A stretch of 64,000 nt of DNA from Bryobacterales bacterium (GTDB taxonomy: Bacteria > Acidobacteriota > Terriglobia > Bryobacterales > UBA6623): assembly GCA_028819575.1 (NCBI GenBank), contig JAPPLB010000152.1:1-64000 (forward strand). Direction: 5' to 3'. The notes under the pieces are model-generated. The model had not been told where the DNA came from and did not search any database. It was given only the letters and a program-made list of their open reading frames with translations. Of the stretch, positions 55,112-64,000 are shown one piece after another. Made by a program: the position numbers and the translations under genes. Position 1 is the stretch's first letter; each line of letters starts with the position of its first letter.

Positions 55112-56272
55112 ATGCCCGCCCAACTTACACGTCGCGAACTCGGTCTCAGCGGCCTCGGTGTCGCCGCCCTGGCTTCTTCCGCCAGTGCCGCGGAGACCGA
55201 ATCCGCCTACTCCGGAGCGCTCGACGGCTTTGAAGAGCAAGTCGATCTCGTTACATTCGATCCCGTGATCTGGTCCCGCCAGCGTCATGACAAGGCCCCG
55301 CTTCAAATGACATTTCGGGCCACATCCCTCCCGCAAGCCCGCAAGTGGCAGAAGCGTCTCCGCAACAAGCTGACCGATCTCGTCGGGGGCTTCCCTCCGG
55401 AGCGCGGCGATCTCAAGACGCAAACTCTCGAGGTCAAGGAGTACCCCGATTACCGCCGCGAGAAGTTCGTTTTCGAGTCACGGCCGGGAGTGTACGTTCT
55501 CGGCTATCTGTTGACCCCGAAGAACGCCTCGGCGCCGCACCCAACGGTAATCTGTCTGCCCGGCCACGGCCGTGGCGTGGACGACATTGTCGGCATCGAC
55601 GACAAAGGACGCGACCGCACGGACAAGGACGGTTACCAGCACGACTTCGCCATCCAGTGCGCCGAGCAGGGTCTCGCCGCCGTCGCGATCGAACAAATGG
55701 CCTTCGGCTGCCGCCGCGACCCGCGCGCCAGGAAACGCAGCCTCGGCACGGCCTCATGCCGCCCCACCGCTGGGGCCGCCCTGCTGCTCGGCGAAACCAT
55801 GGTCGGCTGGCGCGTGTGGGACGTGATGCGCACCATCGACTGGATTGAGACCCGCGATGAGCTTGACGCCAGCCGTGTCGGCTGCATGGGCATCTCCGGC
55901 GGCGGAACGATTACCACGTTCGGTGCGGCTCTCGAAACCCGCATAAAGGTAGCCTTCATCAGCGGCTACCTCAATACCTTTCGTAACAGCATCCTGAGCA
56001 TTTCGCACTGCATCGACAACTACGTGCCGGGCATCTTGAACTGGTGCGAGATGTACGACGTCGCCGGACTGATCGCGCCGCGTGCGGTCTTCGTGGAGTC
56101 GGGGGACGAAGACCGCATTTTCCCCGTCGATGCCAGCCGCGAAAGCTTCACGCGCGTGAAGAAGATCTACGAGGTATTCGGTGTCGCCGATCGCGCCGGC
56201 CACGAAGTTTTCGCCGGCGAGCACAGCTTCTGGGGAAAGCAGGGCATCCCGTTTCTGGTCAAGCATTTGTAG
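55112..56272 (+). CDS. Exported alpha/beta hydrolase (acetyl-xylan-esterase-like)
   Basis: This 386-residue hydrolase has a Tat-like signal (LTRRELGLSGLGVAALASSASAA). The nucleophile is in VGCMGISGGGTIT, the acid in VESGDEDRIFPVD and the His in FAGEHSFWGKQG. This arrangement, with PTVICLPGHGRGVDDIVG at the oxyanion strand, is that of the large abhydrolase_7/dienelactone-hydrolase-like group that includes exported sugar-ester esterases. It is probably periplasmic and could deacetylate polysaccharides. The ATG at 55112 is preferred to a GTG two codons upstream. Confidence 0.82.
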   Translation: MPAQLTRRELGLSGLGVAALASSASAAETESAYSGALDGFEEQVDLVTFDPVIWSRQRHDKAPLQMTFRATSLPQARKWQKRLRNKLTDLVGGFPPERGDLKTQTLEVKEYPDYRREKFVFESRPGVYVLGYLLTPKNASAPHPTVICLPGHGRGVDDIVGIDDKGRDRTDKDGYQHDFAIQCAEQGLAAVAIEQMAFGCRRDPRARKRSLGTASCRPTAGAALLLGETMVGWRVWDVMRTIDWIETRDELDASRVGCMGISGGGTITTFGAALETRIKVAFISGYLNTFRNSILSISHCIDNYVPGILNWCEMYDVAGLIAPRAVFVESGDEDRIFPVDASRESFTRVKKIYEVFGVADRAGHEVFAGEHSFWGKQGIPFLVKHL

Positions 56273-56391
56273 CCGCTGACACGGCCGCGGTCGCCTGATT
56301 CCGGAGCCCCCCACGAAGTATACCCACGCAACGAGATTGATCCGATAGATCACGATTGCTGGCTTCAGCAACGAGTTGAAAGAGGAGTGCG

Positions 56392-58347
<1,956 letters not shown>

Positions 58348-58354
58348 GAAGATT

Positions 58355-59674
58355 TCACTCCTCGATCCATGCGCAGATTTTATCGGCGGCTTCCAGAACG
58401 CCGCCGCAGTGGGTCTCGACGAACGAATCGTCCAGCGGCTCTTTGAGCGGCATCGATTGCGAGGCGGAGAGAGCCTCGGCGCCATTGAAATCGACGTAGG
58501 CCAAGCGCGCCGTCAATTCTTCGCGAGGCCGGCCGAAGTGGCTGCCGGGCAAGATAGCCACCCCCGTATCTTCCAGTAGGCGTTCGCATAGACTGACGCT
58601 GTCCGTCAGGCCTCTCGCCGCAAGAGCCTCGCGGTGAGGATGGAAGCTCGGGAAAAGGTAGAAGCCTCCCTGGGGCGGTGCGACCTCGATTCCTGCCGCG
58701 CGCAACCGCCCGGCGAGCTTCTTGCCCAGTGAGTGCAGAATCCGGCGGGAGTGCTTCAGGTAGCTCTCGATCTCCGTGCCGCCTTGGAAGGCGCGTACCG
58801 CTGCGTACTGGATGGGTGCGCAGGTCGATGTGTAGGTCTCGCTCGCGACGATCGACATGGCGTCGAGAAGCCAGCGCAGCCCGCGTGGAAAGATGAACGT
58901 CCCGAGACGCCAGCCGCCCGCGCCGCACCATTTGCTCAAGCCACTGCTTGTGATCGTTCCCTCGGGGTAGAACCGGGCGATCGAGATATGGCGTCCCTCG
59001 TGGTGCAGCTCGCCATAGATTTCGTCGGACAGCAGGACGCAATGGTGACGCCGCGCCACAGCCGCAAGATCCTCGAGCTCTTGGGGATGATAGGTGCCGC
59101 CGGTCGGATTCGATGGGTAATTGAGAATCACGATGCGCGGACGCCCGGGGTCCTCCGAGCAGAGGCGGTCCATCGCATCGGCGGTAAGCCGCCAGCCGTC
59201 GGACTCTTTCGTGTCGAGCCAGCGAACATGCCTGCCGATGATATGCGCCTGCGGGGCATACGATACCCAAGTCGGCGTCGGTATCACCAGATCTCCGTAG
59301 TAGACCAGTTGCAGCAGGAACATCAGCTCTTTCGAGCCGGGTCCGATCAGAACATCGTCGCCGCTACAATCGGTTCCATGTCGGCGCCGGCGGTAAGTGG
59401 CAACGGCGTCGCGCAGCTCGCGCAGGCCTCTGACCGCCAGATAGTCTTTCCGAAAGGCGTTGTCGCGAAGTGCGTCGACCAACGGAGTCGGCACGGGGAA
59501 CGGCGACTGGCCAAGGCCCAGCTTGTGAATCGTGCGGCCTTTCCGGCGGAGCCGGTTTGACCGCTCGTTGATCGCCAGTGTCGCCGAGGGTTCGAGTCCG
59601 CGGACGTTGAGATTCAGATGGACCGGAAGAGAGTGTTCGTCAGTGATCGGCGCCATGGAGTTCTTGGGATTCAT
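58355..59674 (-). CDS. Class I/II aminotransferase (aspartate aminotransferase-like)
   Basis: This 439-residue PLP enzyme of fold type I carries LGLGQSPFPVPTPLVDAL, the substrate region ILNYPSNPTGGTYHPQELE, Asp and Tyr in LLSDEIYGEL, the PLP lysine in TSSGLSKWCGAGGWRLG and the terminal Arg in ARLAYVDFNG. The ATG at 59674 (MNPKNSMAP) was chosen; a TTG two codons earlier exists. It is the first gene of a two-gene operon with acetoacetyl-CoA synthetase. The pairing suggests amino-acid or keto-acid catabolism yielding acetoacetate, but the substrate is unproven. Confidence 0.85.
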   Translation of the reverse strand: MNPKNSMAPITDEHSLPVHLNLNVRGLEPSATLAINERSNRLRRKGRTIHKLGLGQSPFPVPTPLVDALRDNAFRKDYLAVRGLRELRDAVATYRRRRHGTDCSGDDVLIGPGSKELMFLLQLVYYGDLVIPTPTWVSYAPQAHIIGRHVRWLDTKESDGWRLTADAMDRLCSEDPGRPRIVILNYPSNPTGGTYHPQELEDLAAVARRHHCVLLSDEIYGELHHEGRHISIARFYPEGTITSSGLSKWCGAGGWRLGTFIFPRGLRWLLDAMSIVASETYTSTCAPIQYAAVRAFQGGTEIESYLKHSRRILHSLGKKLAGRLRAAGIEVAPPQGGFYLFPSFHPHREALAARGLTDSVSLCERLLEDTGVAILPGSHFGRPREELTARLAYVDFNGAEALSASQSMPLKEPLDDSFVETHCGGVLEAADKICAWIEE

Positions 59675-59896
59675 GCGCAACGCGCTTCGTCACCTTGCCG
59701 AAGGCCGTTCCTGCTGGGTTGGAAGTTTTAGTGTAAGCGCGATCCGGATGAGGTGCAGGCTAGGGAGCCACCGGCTGCATCTGCGCCCCGGACGCCGGAA
59801 AGGACTACGGCACGGCCCCGGCGGCTTGGCGGTTTGCCCCGGAAACGAACGTTGTTATTCTGATTTGGAGGCGTACTTCGGCGCGGCCGTCCGCCT

Positions 59897-60772
59897 ATGC
59901 CAGCACGCGAAAGCGAATCCCTGATTCTGAGAACGTACCCCTACCGTGAGGCTGATCTTGTGGTCAGCTTTGTCAGCCGCGAGCAGGGAAAACTCCGCGG
60001 CATCGCCCGCGCGGCCCGGCGCCCCAAGAGCCGCTGGGGATCGGGCCTCGAGAGTCTCGCGCACGTTCGGCTGTTTTACTTTCTGCGGGAAAACCAGGAA
60101 CTCGCGCGGCTCGATCGCTGCGAGTTGCAAAGCCCTCCCTTGTTTCTCAAAGCGGACTATTCCGTGAGCGTGGCGCAAGCTTTCGTTGCGGAGGTCAGCG
60201 AGAAACTTCTGCCGGAGCACGAGCCGAACGACGCCTACTTCCGCCTGTTGCTGCTGGTGCTTGATGAGATGAAAGAGGGGGTAAACGGGAAGCTGACGAC
60301 GGGGTCCACGGTCTCGCCGGGCAACGCAGAGGGACCTCTGGTTGAAAGTAACGGACCGGCGGACGCAACCTCGAAACCTCGTACAGCCGGACCGCCTTCA
60401 TCGGATGTGCCCGTCTGGCTCCGGCGGACACTGGTCTACTTCGCGCTTTGGTCGCTTCGGCTGGGCGGCTGGTTGGCTCCTCTGGACGTGTGCGTTCAGA
60501 GCGGCGTCGAGTTGGGTCCCGGCGAGACGGCCTATTTCGACCGCGGGCAGGACGGCCTCTACTCCGCCGATTTCCGGAACGCGGATTCCTGGCCGCTCAG
60601 CGCCTTGTCGCGTCAACTTGCCCGCAGCATGCTGCGCCATTCGCTTCCGGACCTTCGCGAGAGTCTCGGCCAGAGTGCTAATCAAGCCGACTTGTTCCGG
60701 TTCCTGACGCAGCGGCTGGAATTCCATTTCGAGCAGCGGCTCAAATCCGCCGCGGTGCTCAGTCAGCTCTAA
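59897..60772 (+). CDS. recO: DNA repair protein RecO
   Basis: This 291-residue RecO carries the N-terminal OB fold (RESESLILRTYPYREADLVV, SFVSREQGKLRGIARAARRPKSRWG) and a C-terminal helical domain (FHFEQRLKSAAVLSQL). It loads RecA with RecR during recombinational repair. An unusual ~35-residue insert (TTGSTVSPGNAEGPLVESNG) separates the domains. It is upstream of bstA-like and glyQ genes, as recO-glyQ-glyS clusters are in relatives. A diverged copy of its last ~45 codons is found further downstream (61386-61784). Confidence 0.9.
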   Translation: MPARESESLILRTYPYREADLVVSFVSREQGKLRGIARAARRPKSRWGSGLESLAHVRLFYFLRENQELARLDRCELQSPPLFLKADYSVSVAQAFVAEVSEKLLPEHEPNDAYFRLLLLVLDEMKEGVNGKLTTGSTVSPGNAEGPLVESNGPADATSKPRTAGPPSSDVPVWLRRTLVYFALWSLRLGGWLAPLDVCVQSGVELGPGETAYFDRGQDGLYSADFRNADSWPLSALSRQLARSMLRHSLPDLRESLGQSANQADLFRFLTQRLEFHFEQRLKSAAVLSQL

Positions 60773-60812
60773 CACAAAGAATAGAAAGAATAGTCAGAGG
60801 AATCGTTCTGAA

Positions 60813-61373
60813 ATGGAATTGATCAGCACGGACACACCGGACCTCCGTTACCCCATTGGGCAGTTCTCGCCCCCGGACACGGCAGTCACGCAGGACCAGC
60901 TCGATCGTTGGATTGACGACATCGCGGCGTTGCCCGCCGATCTCCGGAGCACCGTCTCCCCTTTGACCGACAACCAGCTCGATACCCCGTATCGTCCGGA
61001 CGGCTGGACCGTCCGGCAGGTCGTCCATCACCTGCCCGACAGTCACATGAACAGTCTCATCCGCTTCAAGTGGGCCTTGACCGAAGACCGGCCGCTGATC
61101 AAGGCCTACGATGAGAAGGGCTGGGCCGTGCTGCCCGACTGCCGCAAGCCGATTGGGCATTCGTTGGACCTTCTCGATGCCCTGCACCGCAACTGGGTGG
61201 ACTTGCTGCGCGGCCTGAGCGGGCCGCAACTGCGGCGCGAGTTTGTGCACCCCGAGTCCGGCCCGGTGGAACTGGCGGTCACGGTCGGCGCCTACGCTTG
61301 GCACGGTCGGCATCATCTGGCTCACGTCGAGAGGCTGATCGAACGCGAGGGATGGAACGGACGAGCCCGCTGA
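60813..61373 (+). CDS. bstA: YfiT/BstA-like DinB-fold bacillithiol transferase
   Basis: This 186-residue protein is close to the YfiT/BstA branch of the DinB superfamily. Typical parts are DLRYPIGQF, RPDGWTVRQVVHHLPDSHMN, SLIRFKWALTEDRPLIKAYDE, GWAVLPDCRK and the metal-binding AYAWHGRHHLAHVERL. Three His residues (HHLPDSH, WHGRHHLAH) would bind one divalent ion. BstA-type enzymes conjugate bacillithiol to electrophiles, and the window also has bshC, so a thiol-detoxification role is sensible. The start at 60813 has no strong ribosome binding site. It interrupts the usual recO-glyQ neighbourhood. Confidence 0.85.
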   Translation: MELISTDTPDLRYPIGQFSPPDTAVTQDQLDRWIDDIAALPADLRSTVSPLTDNQLDTPYRPDGWTVRQVVHHLPDSHMNSLIRFKWALTEDRPLIKAYDEKGWAVLPDCRKPIGHSLDLLDALHRNWVDLLRGLSGPQLRREFVHPESGPVELAVTVGAYAWHGRHHLAHVERLIEREGWNGRAR

Positions 61374-61385
61374 GCAGGTTGTTTT

Positions 61386-61784
61386 CGCTTCCGGATCTTC
61401 GTTGCAGCCATGACCCGCGCAGCCATCGAGACGGCTTTTTCCGGTTCCTGACGCGGCTGCTGCGATTCCGGTTTAACAGCCCGTGTCAAAAGTCCCGTGG
61501 AAGGCGCGGCGGGCTCCTGCGGTCGCTCGGCGCGAAGTGAGGAGGATGGCGATCCAGGTGATCTCCTCCGACGAACGACAAAGCCGACGACTGCAAATGT
61601 CCGTCGCCCAAAGGGTTACGCGCCACTCCCGCTCGGCTGCGCGGAGAGCACGGCCCCACGTTCCTGGAACGGCTACGCGTTACGCAGTCAGCCTCGGGGC
61701 GCGTAACGCCGCCCGCGTGACTGTTGACACATGGATACTGTTAAGCTGCGGCCGAAAACCGCTGCGGTGCTTGGTCAGCTATAA
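61386..61784 (+). pseudogene. Split, diverged duplicate of the recO 3' end
   Basis: 61386-61476 aligns without gaps to the recO stretch encoding LPDLRESLGQSANQADLFRF and the following LTQRLEFHF (the copy reads LPDLRCSHDPRSHRDGFFRF and LTRLLRFRF). 61749-61784 aligns with its last codons RLKSAAVLSQL and stop (the copy reads RPKTAAVLGQL and stop). The two pieces are separated by a 270-base element with inverted ends. The copy has no start of its own and is not expected to be expressed. Confidence 0.7.
61475..61744. mobile_element. 270-bp MITE-like element with TTAACAG ends
   Basis: The left end reads TTAACAGCCCGTGTCAAAAG and the right end, reverse complemented, TTAACAGTATCCATGTGTCA. After a 4-base gap in the alignment they share TTAACAG...GTGTCAA-AGTC. 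It splits the recO-derived fragment precisely between two consecutive homologous blocks. Inside lies a GTTACGCG / CGCGTAAC inverted pair and no gene. A non-autonomous insertion is inferred. Confidence 0.6.
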
Positions 61785-61854
61785 AAGAAAGATACGTCCT
61801 CGCGGTGCCGGGGCCCCGGCCGCCGCCTCTTGTTGTAGCTGTCCCCGCTCGATC

Positions 61855-62745
61855 ATGCAGACGTATCAGGACATCATCCTCGATCTGAAGTCTTTCTGGG
61901 CGCAGCAAGACGCGGTCATCCAGGAGCCTTTCGACATGGAAGTCGGGGCCGGCACGATGTGTCCGGAGACCTTTCTGCGGGTGCTCGGTCCGAAACCCTA
62001 CCGAACGGTCTACGTGCAGCCGAGCCGGCGCCCGGCGGACGGCCGCTACGGTGAGAACCCCAACCGGCTCTACAAGCACATGCAGCTTCAGGTGATCCTC
62101 AAGCCGTCCCCGGACGACATCGTGGAGCTGTACATGCGCAGCCTGGAGGCCATCGGCATCGATCTGCGGCGGCATGACTTCAAGCTCGAAGAGGACAACT
62201 GGGAAGCGCCTACGCTGGGCGCCTGGGGCATCGGCTGGCAAGTGATGCTCGACGGCCTGGAAATCACCCAGTTCACCTACTTCCAGCAATGCGGCGGTCT
62301 CGACCTCGACCTGGTGCCCGTGGAGTTGACCTATGGGCTCGAACGCCTCACGGCTTTTCTGCAGAACGTCGACAGCATGTATGACATCCAGTGGAACGAT
62401 ACCTGGACGTACCGAGACGTTCGCTTGCTCGACGAGCAGCAGTACTCGGTTTACAACTTCGAGAAGGCGGACGTCGCGGCCATACGCAAGGCCTTCGAGA
62501 TCCACGAAGCGGAGAGCCGTCGCTTGGTCGGCGAATATGGCGCCGTCGAGGATAGGGCCGAGCGGGTGCGCTTCCCCCTGCTTCCTGCTTACGATCAGGT
62601 GCTCAAGTGCTCCCACCTATTCAACACGCTCGATGCGCGCGGAGCGATTAGCGTGGCCGAGCGGGCTGCGATGATCCAACGGGTTCGCAAGCTCGCTGTA
62701 GGTTTGGCGGCGGCCTGGATGGACCAGCAGGAGGCGATCGGCTGA
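61855..62745 (+). CDS. glyQ: Glycine-tRNA ligase alpha subunit
   Basis: This 296-residue alpha chain of the tetrameric (alpha2beta2) GlyRS carries the active site. Landmarks are TYQDIILDLKSFWAQQ, EVGAGTMCPETFLRVLGP, YVQPSRRPADGRYGENPNRLY, EDNWEAPTLGAWGIGW and QCGGLDLDLVPVELTYGLER. The start at 61855 (MQTYQDI) is the family N-terminus; the longer frame upstream is spurious. The stop overlaps the glyS start (TGATG). No T-box was seen in the 70 bases between the RecO remnant and this start. Confidence 0.96.
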   Translation: MQTYQDIILDLKSFWAQQDAVIQEPFDMEVGAGTMCPETFLRVLGPKPYRTVYVQPSRRPADGRYGENPNRLYKHMQLQVILKPSPDDIVELYMRSLEAIGIDLRRHDFKLEEDNWEAPTLGAWGIGWQVMLDGLEITQFTYFQQCGGLDLDLVPVELTYGLERLTAFLQNVDSMYDIQWNDTWTYRDVRLLDEQQYSVYNFEKADVAAIRKAFEIHEAESRRLVGEYGAVEDRAERVRFPLLPAYDQVLKCSHLFNTLDARGAISVAERAAMIQRVRKLAVGLAAAWMDQQEAIG

Positions 62746-64000
62746 TGGCTGAATTCCTGCTGGAGATCGGAGTCGAGGAGATTCCGGATTGGATGATCGA
62801 GCCCGCCTGCGAGCATCTGAAGCGCAATTTCCTGGACGTGCTGACGGAGACGGGCTTGGCGGAAGGAGTGACCTGCGTCACGCACGCGACGCCTCGCCGT
62901 CTGGTGCTGGCTGCTCGGCAAGTCCCCGAGCGGCAAGCCGATAAGGAAGAGGTGCTGAAGGGTCCGCCCCGAAAGATCGCTTTTGACGCGGGCGGCAAGC
63001 CCACCAAAGCCGGGGAGGGCTTCGCCAGGCGGGCGGGCATCGCGATGACCGGCATTCAGGTCGGTATCGACGACCGGCTTTTTGTGAAGCGAATCGTGAA
63101 AGGAAGGGAGACGCTCGACATTCTGGGGGAAGCACTCCCGGCCGTCATCCTCAAGATTCACTTTCCGAAGACGATGTATTGGACCGGGAAGTCCGGGCCG
63201 CGTTTTATCCGCCCGATTCGTTGGCTTGTGGCGCTGCTCGACGGGCGGGTCGTGCCGTTCGAGATCGCCGGTGTCGCATCCGGTGGAAGTACGCAAGGTC
63301 ATCGGCGTCTGGGCTCCGTCGGCATCGATGTCGCAAGCTTCGCGGACTACCAGGATCAACTCTACGAAAACTACGTTCTGCTTTCGGCGCAAACGCGGCG
63401 GGAGCGGATCGAAAATCTCGCGCAAGAACTTCTGCACGACGGCCTGCGGGTCCGTAAGAACGACAAACTACTCAAGACGCTGTGCTACTTGACGGAATAC
63501 CCGACGCCGATTCTCGGCAAGTTCGAAGAGGAGTTTCTCGCCCTGCCGGAAGAGGTGCTCGAGACGGTGATGCAGCACCACCAGCGGTACTTTGCCGTCG
63601 AGGACGCCAACGGCAAGCTGCAGCCGCGGTTCATTGCTGTGGCCAACCTCGACGGCGACCCGGCTGGGGAGATTCAGCGCGGCCACGAGCGGGTCCTTCG
63701 GGCGCGGTTCAACGACGGGCGTTTCTTCTGGGAAGTCGATCAGAAACAGAAGCTCTCCGAACGTGTCGACGATCTGGAAGGCGTCGTCTTTCACGCCAAG
63801 CTGGGCACGTACCTGGCCAAGAGCAGGAGGACGGTGAAAATCGTCGGCGAAATTGCCTCGGAGCTCGGCGTCAACGATGAGACATCACGGCATGCGCACC
63901 GTGCAGCCGAGCTGGCGAAGTGCGATCTGACGACCGCGATGGTCGGCGAGTTCCCGGAGTTGCAAGGGGTGATCGGAGGCTTGTACGCGGCTCACCAGGG
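62745..64000 (+). CDS. glyS: Glycine-tRNA ligase beta subunit (partial at window end)
   Basis: The beta chain begins MAEFLLEIGVEEIPDWMIEP at 62745, overlapping the glyQ stop by one base. Conserved stretches include VTHATPRRLVLAARQVPERQ, GPPRKIAFDAGGKPTKAGEG, FIRPIRWLVALLDGRVVPFE, VMQHHQRYFAVEDANGKLQP and RFNDGRFFWEVDQKQKL. About 418 of roughly 690 residues are inside the window; the frame is open at the edge. It is needed for tRNA recognition in the heterotetramer. The glyQ-glyS operon is typical for many bacteria outside Firmicutes lineages with single-chain GlyRS. Confidence 0.95.
   Translation, partial: MAEFLLEIGVEEIPDWMIEPACEHLKRNFLDVLTETGLAEGVTCVTHATPRRLVLAARQVPERQADKEEVLKGPPRKIAFDAGGKPTKAGEGFARRAGIAMTGIQVGIDDRLFVKRIVKGRETLDILGEALPAVILKIHFPKTMYWTGKSGPRFIRPIRWLVALLDGRVVPFEIAGVASGGSTQGHRRLGSVGIDVASFADYQDQLYENYVLLSAQTRRERIENLAQELLHDGLRVRKNDKLLKTLCYLTEYPTPILGKFEEEFLALPEEVLETVMQHHQRYFAVEDANGKLQPRFIAVANLDGDPAGEIQRGHERVLRARFNDGRFFWEVDQKQKLSERVDDLEGVVFHAKLGTYLAKSRRTVKIVGEIASELGVNDETSRHAHRAAELAKCDLTTAMVGEFPELQGVIGGLYAAHQ

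Noticed and set aside
61483-61854. N-terminal extension of glyQ by 124 residues
   Set aside because: The family starts at MQTYQDI; the extension covers a MITE-like element and a recO remnant.

Overview
The window is a GC-rich bacterial chromosome segment, most likely from an Acidobacteriota species or a close relative. That placement is inferred from gene content: a DUF1592-type cytochrome next to a DUF1552 protein, several Tat-exported enzymes, PIG-L hydrolase paralogues, secreted leucine-rich-repeat proteins, BshC plus a YfiT/BstA-like protein (bacillithiol use), and two-subunit glycyl-tRNA synthetase behind recO. No rRNA or tRNA gene was seen.

Layout. 1-4742: three PIG-L family genes, two of them apparently without zinc ligands, around a glutathione-independent formaldehyde dehydrogenase. 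4835-10484: sucA-sucB-lpd, the complete 2-oxoglutarate dehydrogenase complex. 10485-14980: an accessory stretch with less tightly packed genes and different base use. It holds a HEPN-like protein, a membrane protein, a MORN-repeat protein, a serine-recombinase stub and a junction where a broken vapBC pair meets a broken hicBA pair. 15319-19649: a PepSY membrane protein, a tiny Tat lipoprotein, a JmjC/cupin oxygenase and an MFS carrier. 20071-26642: the DUF1592/DUF1552 pair and two overlapping LRR genes. 26746-36000: metabolic genes (exported DapA-like protein, class III aminotransferase, gamma-glutamyltransferase, threonine aldolase, HemW-like protein) mixed with small exported unknowns. 36115-42110: envelope genes (lipoprotein hydrolase, MtgA, M24 peptidase, membrane proteins). 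42319-44170: a lactonase/aldo-keto reductase pair suggesting oxidative sugar catabolism. 44417-50777: HtrA protease, degenerate DapA-like protein, BshC and an outer-membrane barrel. 50912-59674: an RsbW-STAS fusion, a PYROXD2-like oxidoreductase, a CCA-adding enzyme, an exported hydrolase and acetoacetyl-CoA synthetase with an aminotransferase. 59897-64000: recO, a bstA-like gene, glyQ and the start of glyS.

The most distinctive structure is a family of short interspersed elements. Full copies (3531-3707, 42118-42318) have inverted ends CCTGCATNTCTCACCA, an imperfectly palindromic interior and perfect 4-bp flanking duplications (TTAG, CTAT), so they look like MITEs. They sit immediately behind stop codons. 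Several half copies are fused to a second repeat made of CACGAAACACG-like units. A separate 270-bp MITE-like element with ends TTAACAG...GTGTCAA splits a diverged duplicate of the recO 3' end upstream of glyQ.

Other points of interest: catalytically degenerate PIG-L and DapA-like paralogues, the fused anti-sigma kinase/antagonist with a strong internal ribosome binding site, and the PepSY/small Tat peptide/JmjC cluster. All family assignments come from reading the translated sequences; no database search was run.
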